Program-made: the position numbers and the translations under genes | The notes under the pieces: model-generated | Database searches by the model: none | What the model saw: only the letters and a program-made list of their open reading frames with translations | What the model was told of the DNA's origin: nothing | Shown here: piece by piece, positions 23,710 to 35,372 of the stretch | How the letters are laid out: each line of letters starts with the position of its first letter | Position numbering within the stretch: position 1 is the stretch's first letter | Assembly (NCBI GenBank): GCA_025267735.1 | Contig: CM046307.1 | Span: 58,833,395 to 58,897,394, forward strand | Source: Mactra quadrangularis | Taxonomy: Eukaryota > Mollusca > Bivalvia > Venerida > Mactridae | Length of the DNA: 64,000 nucleotides | Direction: 5' to 3'

Positions 23710-24131
23710 TAGGGCTCAAATTCACAAAAAATTGCAAATTTTTGCGAGTTGATTTAATTTCAACTCGCAAAATGGAAAATCCCTTGCAATTTTTTCTCAA
23801 AATTTTAATAGCATTAATAGTTACTATTCATGTATGCGATATAAAAACTAAATACATCATACATGTAATACTATATTTATTTAACTATGGATAGAACAAA
23901 GGGATTATTGTGGGATAGACAAAAATAGAACATGTTTTTACAGTGAATCATTAATTGATACTATTTTTCTATCTGGCCTTTTCAATGCTGATTAGAGCCA
24001 TATTCGTTTAGACAGTAATATTTTCGCGTAGATTTCAAGTCGCAAAAATTTGTGATTTGGAAAAAAAATTACTTGCAATTTTCAAAATCCACTCACAATT
24101 TGCAAGTATACAAGCTTAAATTGGAGCCCAG
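23710..24131. mobile_element. hAT-like MITE, copy 2
   Basis: A 422-bp element with ends TAGGGCTCAAATT and AATTGGAGCCCAG, flanked by a perfect 8-bp duplication CTGGTATT (23702-23709 and 24132-24139). Same family as 833-1200, opposite orientation. Internal sub-terminal repeats (GCGAGTT, AACTCGC, TTGCAA) are prominent. No coding capacity. Confidence 0.88.
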
Positions 24132-26285
24132 CTGGTATTTTAATTACAATAATTTCAATGTATGGTGCTAGTACATGTGTTGATGATATGTTATCATCCT
24201 TGTAGTTTGATTATGTCATTATAAATATGTTGAACAATTTACTGATGTATCAACTTGTATATTTGACTTAATGTTTCTTTGTAGTCATGGCAACCTGTAA
24301 ACAAATGTATGAGCGACAAATATCTTTATTCTGAGTTCAAATTTGTATCTATTTATCTGCTGTACAAAGGAACATGTCTTGTTCATAAGTTACAGATTTA
24401 TACAGAATGTACCAGTATTCATGGCTAGATAGTGTTTGGTATATTGTTTACAATTACAAAAGCTTTGTTATATCTTGTCTATAACTTGATTATTATAATC
24501 TCAGGTCATTTTTGTTCCCCAATGTATGTTTTGTTACATTTTAAAGGGAGCAAACTCTGCACAGAATATTGTACTCTCCAATCAGTAGTATCAGTACTTT
24601 GATTATAAATGATAACATTGACTGAATACAACCAAGTCTTTTTACAGTCAATTTACACTATGATACAAGTAATTTGACAATCATGAATGGAAACATTTTA
24701 AGACTATTTGATGTTCAATATTATATATGTTTCAGCTAATCATCAAATATAAAATCCACTGCTTGATAAATAATTTTGAGAGCTGTACCTGAAATATTCA
24801 GTATAAGTACCCTTTATTTGGTACAATATGGTAAAAAAGCATGTTCAGAATGGTTCTGAAACATATCTAGACCTATTGGGTTTTGCAAATTTCCTGGTTC
24901 CTTTTTGGACCTTAAAACCTTTATAAATGTATTTAGTTTCAAAGAATGATAATGACAATAATCGAACTTGCATGTACTAGTCACAACAACAATGAAATTA
25001 ATCTGAGATTGAAGGTGTTGAATAAAGTCAATGTTATCAGGCTAGATATTATGATTCATACTCAATGTTTAACATATAGTTTAATATTGTGTGACATTAC
25101 ATTTATGTACTACTAACTCTATGAGTTTATTTTATACTTATATCTATATTAGATGTATGTTTTAACAGTCTGTGTGACTGATATGTTATTATTTCATGTC
25201 TAGGTATTTAAAGTTCACTGTGATGTCTATCATCTGAGCAAGTGAGTTGTGTTGTTGAGTTTTATTCAACTGTCAGTCTTGCATACATTAACCCTGCTGA
25301 TTTAAATACTCATTACAGTACTTCTGTACTCACGATTAATAGAAATAAATGTATCTATACTTGAGTATGAGGATACAGTGTTCTCATTAGAAACCAGCTG
25401 CCGACCTAAACAGTCAGTTAGAGAGACTAATAGGCCTGTTAAAATTGGCAAAATATAAAAAAAGAAAGAAATTGCCCTTGGACTCCCTTTGAAACCTATT
25501 ACTTTTCTATTTGAGCCTATTTAACAAAATCTTACTGAGTACACTGAGATAGTTGAACAATTATCAAGTATTTAAATCAGGGAAGTCTAAGTATGAACAA
25601 TTATCAATTACTTAAATCAGGGGAAGTTCAAGTATGCACCACTGACTAAATTGAATAAAATTAAATGATACTAAAAAGGTATGTATTCAAATATATTCAG
25701 TGATAGCTGATAATTTATGTATTGTAAAAAAATAATGTAACACTGAAATTAACATTTCTCTTTTGTGTCATCCTGGAGATGATGTTTCTGTAGATCTACA
25801 AGAATTTATAATTTGCTAACATTACATGTATTTATATTTTATGTTTTTTTACAGTTTTTAATCAACATGTATCTTGTTTTCATATATTGCATGGACTCAA
25901 AAGTTCTTATTTGGAACTCAAAAACATGGTTATTTTCAATATAATCCCATAAACTGTGAGTACAGACTCAAATTATATTTTATATTACCATTTAAGAATT
26001 GAAATCCAAATTAGTTTTATTGCCTGGCTTGCCTGAGATAATATGATATGTGTAAATGCAGTGGTCATATAGATCTACTTTTATTTTTCGAAAGCATTTT
26101 TCTTTCTTTAGATCTTTTTTATTAAAATGGCACTTACAATGGGTTGTTATCATGTATGATTTTACTTATGTTCATATATGCTTTTAGATTTACAAAACAT
26201 AAGAACCATTGTTTATAATTAAGTCAATCGATGAGTTTTTGGTCACCTAAGAACATAGATGTATGTCTCTTAGTCATTTATATCC

Positions 26286-26315
26286 AGGACCCTATATAAG
26301 TTTATATAGGGTCCT
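26286..26315. repeat. perfect 14-bp-arm palindrome
   Basis: AGGACCCTATATAA, then GT, then TTATATAGGGTCCT. This is a perfect hairpin with a two-base centre, within the inferred 3' UTR. Confidence 0.85.
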
Positions 26316-26776
26316 TGTTTATATGTATACATGTATTCTAATTTGGTAATGCAGGTTGTTATGGTTTAATGCATTCAAACATTGAAATAGTTTTTATTCT
26401 TTGTACATTTGCTGCCATTGTTCTATAAGAAAATTGTCATGTATAAACTCAAATATTTAAATTTTTACTTGCTCAAATAATGATTTTACCATAAAGCATA
26501 ATTTTGATGTTTTCTCCATTTCTTTTATTAACAGTTTTTTTATTGTTGAAAATGTCTAAAACATGTATTATCTTTTGCTTTGAAACATTTTGTTTATCAA
26601 TAGGATGATGACATTCTGGAATTAAAACTTTACAATTTTTCTGTTGTAATCTGAAAAAAAGTTATTTAATTTAACTTTTTACATAATACTGGGCATGTGA
26701 TATTGTAGTATTTATGCTCTTTGGTCACTTGTAAAATTGAATACTTGTTTGATTACATGTTATTTTTCATATTGAA

Positions 26777-26782
26777 AATAAA
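26777..26782 (+). terminator. candidate polyadenylation signal (sulfotransferase)
   Basis: AATAAA followed about 20 bases later by GTTTGTTTTGTTTATTTT, a GT/T-rich downstream element. It coincides with the end of the T-rich region. Best candidate seen for a distal poly(A) site. Confidence 0.45.
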
Positions 26783-26829
26783 CTATTTATTAATTTTACA
26801 ATGCTTGTTTGTTTTGTTTATTTTAAGAA

Positions 26830-27479
26830 CAATAAGAATCTACAGTTCGTACGAGAAAACAAACCCTGTTTATGTAATTTTGAAACAATAAAATGAACTA
26901 ATCCACGACAGAGGATGCTCAGGATGACAATAAATTGTTATACAGTATTAAGTTTGATATGTTTTTATGAGTGTCTTGTTAGTGTAATGGTTCTACCATT
27001 ACAGGCATGGTTGACTAAGGGGTTGGTGGTTAATCTGTCACTCATAAATTATACAACCTTTATTTTCAATACTGCCCTTCCTTTTGAATGGATTGGTTTA
27101 TTTTAATGTTTACACAAACACAATGTTATTTTGTACTAGCTATATATGTATTCTAGGCTTTGATTAGCTCTTTGGATCATTGGAACTTTTTGTTTTGGGC
27201 TAACTTAGGTCTGATTAACCACTGTATTGTCTCCAAATGTCTGCAACTGTCTAGCACAGAAAGATAAAAAAAAACAGTGTGAGTCAAACCCATTGTAGAT
27301 GGGTTCAGTGATCACTCACTCGTCCACGACTTAAACTACTGTCATGAGAACATGAACCTCTAAATGATAATATTAAGCTATGAAAAGAATTTTTGAATTT
27401 GAGCTTTAAGTGTTTCTAAGATATAATTATACTGTGCACTTATAAAGAAGGAGTCTCTTTTTGACTGTGCCATTCAGTG
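26830..27479. other. no gene seen
   Basis: Sequence between the two inferred poly(A) ends starts here. A GTGTAATGGTTCTACCATTACA stretch (26975-26996) is a small inverted repeat. No exon recognised. Confidence 0.4.
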
Positions 27480-27728
27480 TATTGTTCGTTTTTTCTCAAC
27501 TGTCTAAGCTTGAATAATTTCACGGTGTCTGAATGCATTGTTTTTGTACTGGCGACCTAATTTTTATTAAGAATATCTTGACTAAAACTTAGCATACAGC
27601 ATAAGAAGCTTTACTCAATCATAATACACACTTTCGTAAACTCATGGGTGTATAAAGACAATAATTTTAACAAACGCATTCACCGTGAAATTATTCATCT
27701 TTTGACAGTTTAGAAAAAACGAACAATA
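27480..27728. mobile_element. TA-flanked MITE with ~55-bp terminal inverted repeats
   Basis: The left arm starts TATTGTTCGTTTTTTCT at 27480 and the right arm ends with its complement at 27728 (..AAAAACGAACAATA). Both arms contain the inner motif GAATAATTTCACGGTG. TA lies at both ends, consistent with Tc1/mariner-type TA duplication. The 249 bp have no coding capacity. Related to 28866-29093 through the inner motif. Confidence 0.8.
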
Positions 27729-28192
27729 CCGTACATAGTCAACAATAAATAGTTTCAGGATTTTGCATTGGCTCTTAGCTACTAAACCGAGCCTGTAGGC
27801 TTAAGAATTATACAGTATCTATGCAGATTACTTGCGTGATATCATTAACATAATGCCAATTTAACAAACTGCCAATTTTACAAAAGTGTTCATTGAATAT
27901 TTCCTTTCAATAACTATGTAACCATGGTTGGATGAAATACAACGAAAAAGCAGCTGAAGGACACATGCCTACATATTTAGAGGTCTCCAATCACTCAAGA
28001 TACACAATGCAAGTAAGTGTGGAATAATATTGCAAATCATTTTATAGGGCTGAGGTTGCAGTTACGTTAAGGTATGTGAATACATCGTTTCATTAAAATC
28101 AGAAGTCAGTCAAACTTCACGATAGTCGGTGTACATGTAGAGTCACAATTGTATTTTATAAATATGACAATTATTTTCATTTTTATCGCGAC

Positions 28193-28206
28193 GTCACCAT
28201 GGCAAC
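28193..28206 (+). promoter_or_regulatory. RFX X-box consensus match
   Basis: GTCACCATGGCAAC matches the RFX-factor X-box consensus GTNRCC-N2-RGYAAC exactly. It lies at the start of a locally CG-dinucleotide-rich patch (28180-28450) with repeated ACGACG and ACGTCG words, unusual in this AT-rich DNA. No adjacent coding exon was recognised, so function is open. Confidence 0.4.
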
Positions 28207-28489
28207 GACGTGTAATAGTCACACGTATAAAACACGTGTAGAAAGCGTCGCGCTAGTTAAAACGACGTTTTAATGTGTTAACAAGCTCGAAACTTCTTTT
28301 AAAAAATACATCATTGTATGCACAGAGAATTTTGCTTACAATTGATATCAGGTTTGCTAGAGAGCTACTTAACGACGACGTAACGTTTAGAAAACAATAA
28401 AAAACCGTCGTAAAATTTAACGTCGTTTTATGTCTACACGCCGTCATGTTTTTAGCTTATCGTAAAAATTAAGCCGGTGACATATATAT

Positions 28490-30227
28490 TTTATTTGAAA
28501 AATATATTTTGTATGTATGTATCAATGTTTATATGTAAAAAAAATCAGGGGGTCGATCGTGAACAAATTGTCGAAATTTTAAGTTGAAAATCAAGTTATT
28601 TATTTTTTTTCTAACGACGACGTCAGTTTGAAATGTTACAATTTACAATGTCTAACAGCGTAATCATTATGGTAAAGCACTGTTTTGGAATACATCTGAT
28701 GTAATGATGACACTAAGACACACATTTTATGGTACTGGAATAATATTATAAATTATCTATTTAAAAAAATGAATAAATCAAATGCATTTTGAAATATTTA
28801 TTTTATATTTAAATAATTCAAATAATGATAAATGAATGTGTAATTTTATATGTCTATTACATTTATAGTTCTGTTACATTAACCTGTCACAACTTGAATA
28901 ATTACACGGTCAATGAATGTATTTAACCTCTTTTAAACCATTGAGCCTCCATTCCATATCATTTATTGATAATCTAACTATATATGCGACAATTTTGAAT
29001 ATCGGGGAAATAACAAGTTCGAAAGGGGTTAAAATACCAGATTCAGTGACCGTGTAATTATTTAAGTTGTGACAGGTTAATGTAATAGAACTATACAGCT
29101 TAAAGTAACCATAATAAAACGTAAACATAACACTATTCATTTTAAAATATTCATAAGATTATATATCTCAATATGTCAATGTTACCTCCTAATACGTAAA
29201 TATATATGATATAAAATATAGATAAAAAATAAAGTATGAAATAAAAATTTAGGCATTTACTAAGATTCGAACCAGGGACCTCTTGATCTTTTATTCATTT
29301 TCTTTCCATCCCCTTAGCCGACTGCGCTATTTGGGTCCTAAAGGACAGAGCATGTAACAATAGTTATATACTGTAAAAAGGACATTAGATATGGGGAAGA
29401 TAATTTTGGAAGATGAATCCTAAATATTGTGAGTTGTTATCAAATACAAATAAAATGCACCATCAAATTAAAAAAAGCAATAAAATTATATTTTGTAAAA
29501 AACGTATTAATGCTAGTTATGAAATTTCAAGTAAAATAATCCTATGTACGATTTTTTTTGACATACTAATATATTATGTACAGCGGTATGATTAAACTAA
29601 AAACCTTGTAATTAATATTTTGTCCATAGACTTTCTTGTAACAGACAAGCTGTGTGTGTTCACTTTGTCAAACGTATGCCTTTTTCTGGCGAAGCATTTT
29701 ACTGGCTCTGGTCGTTCCCAAACACCAAGTCATTCCTTTTTCTGAGAGAAAGGAAATATGGCATGGTTACCAGAGCTGTTGATGTTTGCTAGGACATGGT
29801 CAAACGCATTGTTTTCTGCGTTCGTCATCCTGAGATGACGAAACCACCTGCATGAGTCGTGTATGTGGTCACACGATCATGGCGCTCTATCCTGTCTTGC
29901 CTCCCTATATTTAATTAAATAACTATTGAACTGGCTTTAACATTTCTATCATCTTGAGGGTAATATGAAAACAATTTTAATAAATACATACTTTAAAATG
30001 GATTAACTGGTAAATTTGTTATATCCATTTTAATATTACCCGTTCGAAAAATTCATAATGTTTTTAATTCAACCCCCTATAATCGAAGACAGGAAAGAGT
30101 GCCATGGTCAAAATGCAGTAGTATGATATTAACAAACATACATGTATATTCAAAAATACATAAAATGAATTTCTACGCGGGTCACGTCAGTTTAATGAAT
30201 TGCCTCTCATATTTAAAAATATGCAAA
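28490..30227. repeat. duplicated block C, copy 1
   Basis: About 1.7 kb repeated as 32691-34194 with scattered substitutions and small indels. It starts ATTTGAAAAATATATTTTG and ends TCTCATATTTAAAAATATGC. It includes a minus-strand tRNA-like head (29262-29340: B-box-like TCCCTGGTTCGAATC and A-box-like AATAGCGCAGTCGGC) and a GTTCGTCATC..GATGACGAAAC hairpin near 29819-29842. Relative to copy 2 it carries an extra MITE. Confidence 0.88.
28866..29093. mobile_element. TA-flanked MITE with 53-bp terminal inverted repeats
   Basis: The arms (28866-28918 and 29041-29093) match over 53 bases with three differences. Each starts TAGTTCT and contains ATTACATTAACCTGTCACAA and AATAATTACACGGTCA. TA repeats border both ends. 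The paralogous block at about 33055-33066 lacks it, leaving a single TA, so the insertion happened after or during duplication. Non-coding. Confidence 0.92.
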
Positions 30228-30568
30228 CCATATGAAACCATTAAAATATACTATGCAAAAGTTTTAACGCAAACAGTAGTTCCCTTTACATATTTTTTTA
30301 TTTTATGTAATATATGGGTACATTAGCCATCATTAAGTCGCTCGGTATGTTCACACATGATAGTGTGTTAAAATTTCTCGTGCGGTCATGCTTGGGTGCA
30401 CACCATCGGTAAATCCTTACAAACAATTAAAGTTTCCTGCAAACTCTAGAGACAGCGTGACATTGTAGCATTCGTCATCTTGAAAACAAGTCAGTAAATA
30501 TGACAAGATTGAGCATTAAAAACCGGGGATAAGCCGTTTGACTGATGCCCATTAACAATTACCATCGG
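30228..30568. other. no gene seen
   Basis: Unique-looking AT-rich sequence between block C copy 1 and a palindromic element. Confidence 0.4.
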
Positions 30569-30775
30569 CGTGTCCAGTAACTGCCGTTATCTAACGTTAC
30601 GGGTACTGGAAAACTCAAACCAAAGACAACTCATCCCGTTGATAACTAAACTCAAAGTTGTGACAACTCAATCCGTTAGTTGGGGATTGAGTTGTCTCGG
30701 GTTGGGTTGTTTTTGGGTTAAGTTGTTCTGACTCCTACGTTACTGACAGTTACGGAACGTTCGGGGTTAGTTTAA
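30569..30775. mobile_element. GACAACTCAACCC palindromic element, copy 2
   Basis: Same order of motifs as 13083-13285: GTTACGGG, then ACAACTCA-type words (30606-30675), then the inverted set GGGATTGAGTTGTC, GGGTTGGGTTGTT, GGGTTAAGTTGTTC (30681-30730), then GTTACGGAACGTTCGGGG. Clearly homologous and diverged. Confidence 0.7.
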
Positions 30776-31435
30776 AAGGTTACAGGTCTTGGAGCAAAAT
30801 TCAAACAGTTAATTGTGGAGTGATATTGACAATTATGGTAAGCTGGGTTTTGTAGTGATAAATGGGAACCACATCGCCCAACGCTACCAGGGTAATGGTA
30901 ACGTACGCCATCGGACGTCCAAGTCTTTTTCTCTAACAAGAATACGCCAGACCACATTCCGCTCTTGCAACAATTTAATTTTCAGGGCTTATTACATAAA
31001 GATTTTAGACTTGTTGTCATTTAAGAAGACATAAATCTAAATGAACGTGTTTGGGACGTGTTTGACAGACGCATACGTCAACGTCTTGTACAGTATGTGA
31101 CGTTACCGGATCTAATCATTGCTTTACATAAGGAATGGACTAGCATCCCACTACGTTTTGTATGACGTGCTTTTGGGTTTTAAGACTCAGGATATTAGCA
31201 GTCGTGAATTCAAATTAGATGAACGCTCATTATCAAATCTTGTTAATTTTTTTCTCCTACTTGGCTTTTGATTCTGCGATTTTTTTCTTTTCAAATATCG
31301 TTACATATTGTTTTCTGTTGAATACTCATGACAAAATGGTTGTTTTATCTTCATGCTAAATTTCATATTATCAACATAAAAGCTTTGGATGATAATTACT
31401 TTTTTGTTCCTATTTGCGTTATAACTTTTGCTTAG
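30776..31435. other. no gene seen
   Basis: Moderately CG-containing sequence (several ACGT words, 30860-31170) with no recognisable frame or exon. Confidence 0.4.
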
Positions 31436-31510
31436 TATAGTTTGTAGGAAAAGTATTGGCATATGAACATTAAAATCTTGGCAATAATGGCTCAGGGATT
31501 ATGGATGAGT
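31436..31510. repeat. duplicated block A, copy 1
   Basis: TAGTTTGTAGGAAAAGTATT to CTCAGGGATTATGGATGAG, repeated at 34197-34276 and in both cases leading into the 58-bp minisatellite. Confidence 0.85.
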
Positions 31511-31529
31511 GGGTACTTGTATGATAAGC

Positions 31530-32345
31530 ATACATTTTACTTTTGAAAATATAGTAATGAAACCTAAAATAAGTACTGTGTATAAATATAGGAAAATTGT
31601 ATACTTTTAAAAATATATTCATGAAACCCAAACTAAAGATAAAATATAGGAACATAGGATACTTTTGGAAATATAGTAATAAAACCCAAACTATATTATG
31701 AATATAGAAATATATTATACTTTTGAAAATATAGGAATGATACCCAAAATATAGTATAAATATAAGAATATATTATACTTTTGAAAATATAGCAATGAAA
31801 CGCAAACTATAGTATAAATATAAGAATATATTATACTTTTGAAAATATAGGACTGATACCCAAAATATAGTATAAATATTGGAGTTTAGGATTACTTTTG
31901 GAAATATAGTAATGAAACGCAAACTATAGTATAAATATTGGAGTTTAGGATTACTTTTGGAAATATAGTAATGAACGCCAAAATGTAAAATAAATATAGG
32001 TGTTAAGGATACTTTTGAAAAATCTAATATAGTTATGAGACCCCCCCAAAAAAAAAAAAAAAATACAAATACAGGAATATAGTATCTTTTGAAAATACAG
32101 GAATGAAACCCAAAATGAAGTATAAATATATGAATATATATGAAGTATACTTTCAAAATATGGTAATGAAATCCAAAAAATAGTATAAATATATGAATAA
32201 AGTATACTTTCAAAATAAAGTGATGAAATAAAAAATGTAGTATAAATATAAGAATATAGTTTACTAAGTCTTGTAAAAAGATAGAAAACCCAAAATATAG
32301 AATAGATAAAAGGAATTTAGTATACCTTTGAAAAGATAGGAATGA
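31530..32345. repeat. 58-bp minisatellite, array 1
   Basis: About 14 diverged units of about 58 bp (TACTTTTGAAAATATAGGAA, TGAAACCCAAAATATAGTAT, then AAATATAGGAATATATTA). The minus strand stays open for long stretches and gives aromatic-rich repeats, a by-product of low stop density and not a gene. A poly-A run interrupts it at 32048-32062. Confidence 0.92.
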
Positions 32346-32349
32346 ATAT

Positions 32350-32690
32350 AGAGACTCACATGGGTGAAAGTTGTGAAAACTGAAAAATATGCTAGGGGCC
32401 AGGAGGCCGCTAGGACCCCGTTGGGTCCAGGGCAACCCCTTGGCCATGGGCCGGAGGCAAAAGGAAGCTTACAATGTGGAAGCAAAATAAAGCAGGAAAA
32501 TCAAACTCTCATGACAGCTAGCAGGAACATTTGAGGACAGCAACTTATCCACAAGACCTATCAAAACACCAGAAGTGTGGTCATCACACTTGCAAAGGAC
32601 AAACATCTTTAGATAACTATAAAGATGATTATAGTGCTTCTTTGTAAATAGTCTATATAGGTCAGTTTGTCTTACGATATTAACAACTCA
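32350..32690. repeat. duplicated block B, copy 1
   Basis: About 340 bp (GGGTGAAAGTTGTGAAAACT ... GTTTGTCTTACGATATTAAC) matching 36811-37168. It includes a GC-rich core GTTGGGTCCAGGGCAACCCC. Confidence 0.9.
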
Positions 32691-34194
32691 TATTTGAAAA
32701 ATATATTTTGTATGTATGTATCAATGTTTATATGTAAGAAAATCAGGGGGGTCGATCGTGAACAAATTGTCGAAATTTTTAGTTGAAAATCAAGTTGTTG
32801 ATTTTTTTCTTACGTCGACGTCAGTTTGAAATGTTATAATTTACAATGTCTTACAGCGTAATCATTATAATAAAGCATTGTTTTGGAATACATCTGATGT
32901 AATGGTGACACTAAGACACACATATCATGGTACTGGACTAATATTATAAATTATCTATTTAAAAAATGAATAAAACAAATGCATTTTGAAATATTTATTT
33001 TATATTTCAATAATTCAAATAATGATACATGATTGTGTAATTGTATAAGTCTAATACATGTACTGCTTAAAGTAATCATAATAAAACGTAAACATATTAC
33101 TATTCATTTTAAAATATTCATAAGATTATATCTCAATATGTCAATGTTACCTCTTAATACGTAAATATATATAATATAAAATATAGATATATAATAAAAA
33201 ATAAAATATAAAAATAAAAATTTAGGCATTTGCTAGGTTTCGAACCAGCGACCTCTTCAGCTTTTCATATGTTCATTTCAGTTCCTTCCCCTTAGCCGAC
33301 TGCACTATTTGGGTCCCAAAGGACAGAGCATGTAAAAATAGTTATATACTGTAAAAAGGACATTAAATATGGGGAAGATAATTTTGGAATATGAATCCTA
33401 AATATTGTGAGTTGTTATCAAATACAAATAAACTGCACTATCAAATTAAAAAAGCAATTAAATTATGGTTTTAAAAAAACGTATTAATGCTAGTTAGGAA
33501 ATTTCAAGTAAAATAATCCCATGTACGATTTTTTTGACATACTAATAAATTATGTACAGCGGTATGATTAAACTAAAAACCGTGTAATTAATATTTTGTA
33601 CATAGATCCATAGACTTTCTTGTGCCAAACAGACAAGCTGTGTTTGTTCACTTTGTCTGGCCTTTTTCTGGCGAAGCATTTTACTGGCTCTGGTCGTTCC
33701 TAAACACCAAGTCGTTCCTATTTCTTAGAGAAGGGAAATATGACATGGTTACCAGAGCTGTTGATGTTTTGCTGGGACTTGGTCTAACGCTTTGATTTCT
33801 GCGTTCGTCATCCTGAGATGACGAAACAACCTTCATGAGTCGTGTATGTGGTCACACGATCATGGCGCTCTATCCTGTCTTGCCCCCCCCTATATTAAAT
33901 TAAATAACTATTGAAATTGAGAGAAATTTGAAAACAATATTAATGAATACATGTACACTTTAAAATGGATCAATTGGTAAATTTGCTATGTCCATTTCAT
34001 GTATTTCTGAACTTATTACCCGTTCGAAAAATTCATATTGTTTTAAATCCAACCCCCTTTAATCGAAGACAGGAAGAGTGCCATGGTCAAAATGCATATT
34101 AACAAACATGTATTCAAAAATACATAAAATTAATTTCTACGCACCGGGTCACGTCACTTTAATGAGTTGTCTCTCATATTTAAAAATATGCAAA
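32691..34194. repeat. duplicated block C, copy 2
   Basis: Second copy of 28490-30227, about 1.5 kb, lacking the 230-bp MITE. The tRNA-like minus-strand head is at 33232-33325. It sits directly between block B copy 1 and block A copy 2. Confidence 0.9.
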
Positions 34195-34196
34195 AA

Positions 34197-34630
34197 ATAG
34201 TTTTGTAGGAAAAGTATTGGCATAGGAACATTTTTTCTAAAATCTTGACAATAATGGCTCAGGGATTATGGATGAGAAGTGTTTACTTTTGAAAATATAG
34301 TAATGAAACCCAAATTATATTACAAATATAGAAATATATTATACTTTTGAAAATATAGGAATGAAAGCCAAACTACATTACAAATAATGAAATATATTAT
34401 ACTTTTGAAAATATAGGAATAAAAGCCAAAATGTAAATATAGGAATATATTATACTTTTGAAAATATAGGACTGATACCAAAAATATAGAATAAATAAAA
34501 GGAATTTAGTATACCTTTGAAAAGATAGGAATGAACGCCAAAATATAGTATAAATATATGAATATATTATACTTTTAAATGTATAGGAACGAAAGCCAAA
34601 ATATATGGAAGATATAGGAATATAGGAACT
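34197..34630. repeat. block A copy 2 and minisatellite array 2
   Basis: Block A (34197-34276) followed by about six 58-bp units (34277-34630) of the same minisatellite as array 1. Confidence 0.88.
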
Positions 34631-35372
34631 GGTTGACAGTATTATTTTAATGGGAGTTATTTGAACAAAATCTGCTAATTTTGGTATAGTCATTAATATC
34701 GACTTATGGCTTGTAGATGCATTGTTAATATTGCCTTGAACAATTCTGCAGTCATATCTTTGTCACTGATTGGTGCAACTAATTTGAATATACTTTTTCA
34801 GATACCTACATTATCTGTAATTCAGACATGTACCAAAAAGGATGCTGGGTGTCCTTTGAATTATACATCTAGTAAATATGTCTGTGAGGAATAAACTCTG
34901 TACCGCCCACCTAGCTCAGTTAGTAACACGCAAGTCTACTGATCAAGGAGTCGTGCGATCGATTCCCGGGCGGAGCATACTTTCGTGGAGATTAGTCATG
35001 AAATTATTTCTACCGCCATTCTCTCTCCTACCAATGATGTTTAATTATGTAGGGCAGTTGTCAGTCACTGACGAAAGTATGCGCTTAGTAGTTGGTTAAC
35101 AGCTAAATCCAGAGATTTAGCCTTTCTAGGAGTGAGTAGGTTGACTGACCGCCGTTATATGACCTATATAATGTGTTGCTACGGCGTTAAACCCAACAAA
35201 CAACAAATAAACTCTATACAAATATCTGAGATGTCATCCATCATTCTTCAGTTCTGTGTATGAACCATCTATATGAAATCAATTAGTTTCCTAAAATTTT
35301 TAACAATAATGCCATGATGGCTGTATTTAGCAAGTGTCATGATTATGACCATTTAAGTTCAAGTTAACATAC
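34631..35372. repeat. duplicated block D, copy 1, split by a SINE
   Basis: Matches 36306-36758 (AGGAACTGGTTGACAGTATT ... GTTCAAGTTAACATACTTT). Interrupted at 34904-35206 by a family A SINE that is absent from copy 2. Confidence 0.9.
34904..35206 (+). mobile_element. tRNA-derived SINE, family A (plus, full length)
   Basis: Head with A box (CCTAGCTCAGTTAGTAACACG) at 34910-34930 and a B-box-like CGATTCCCGGG at 34959-34969. The body includes TGTAGGGCAGTTGTCAGTCA, then the tail CTACGGCGTTAAACCCAAC and (CAA)n. A 13-bp duplication flanks it with one mismatch: ATAAACTCTGTAC at 34891-34903 and ATAAACTCTATAC at 35207-35219. The unoccupied site ATAAACACTGTAC is at about 36591-36603. Best representative of family A in the window. 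Confidence 0.95.

Larger units (their letters stand above)
20382..26800 (+). other. inferred long 3' UTR of the sulfotransferase
   Basis: About 6.4 kb without a recognisable exon, conspicuously T-rich on the coding strand, ending at AATAAA. Open frames inside are short, hydrophobic and AT-driven (for example 20529-20816). A hAT-like MITE (23710-24131) and a SINE fragment lie within it. Alternatively the transcript ends earlier and this is intergenic. The inference rests on strand asymmetry and the terminal hexamer only. Confidence 0.4.

Noticed and set aside
31773..32447. 224-codon open frame on the minus strand
   Set aside because: It is the 58-bp minisatellite read through; aromatic-rich periodic peptide, no start context or splice sites.
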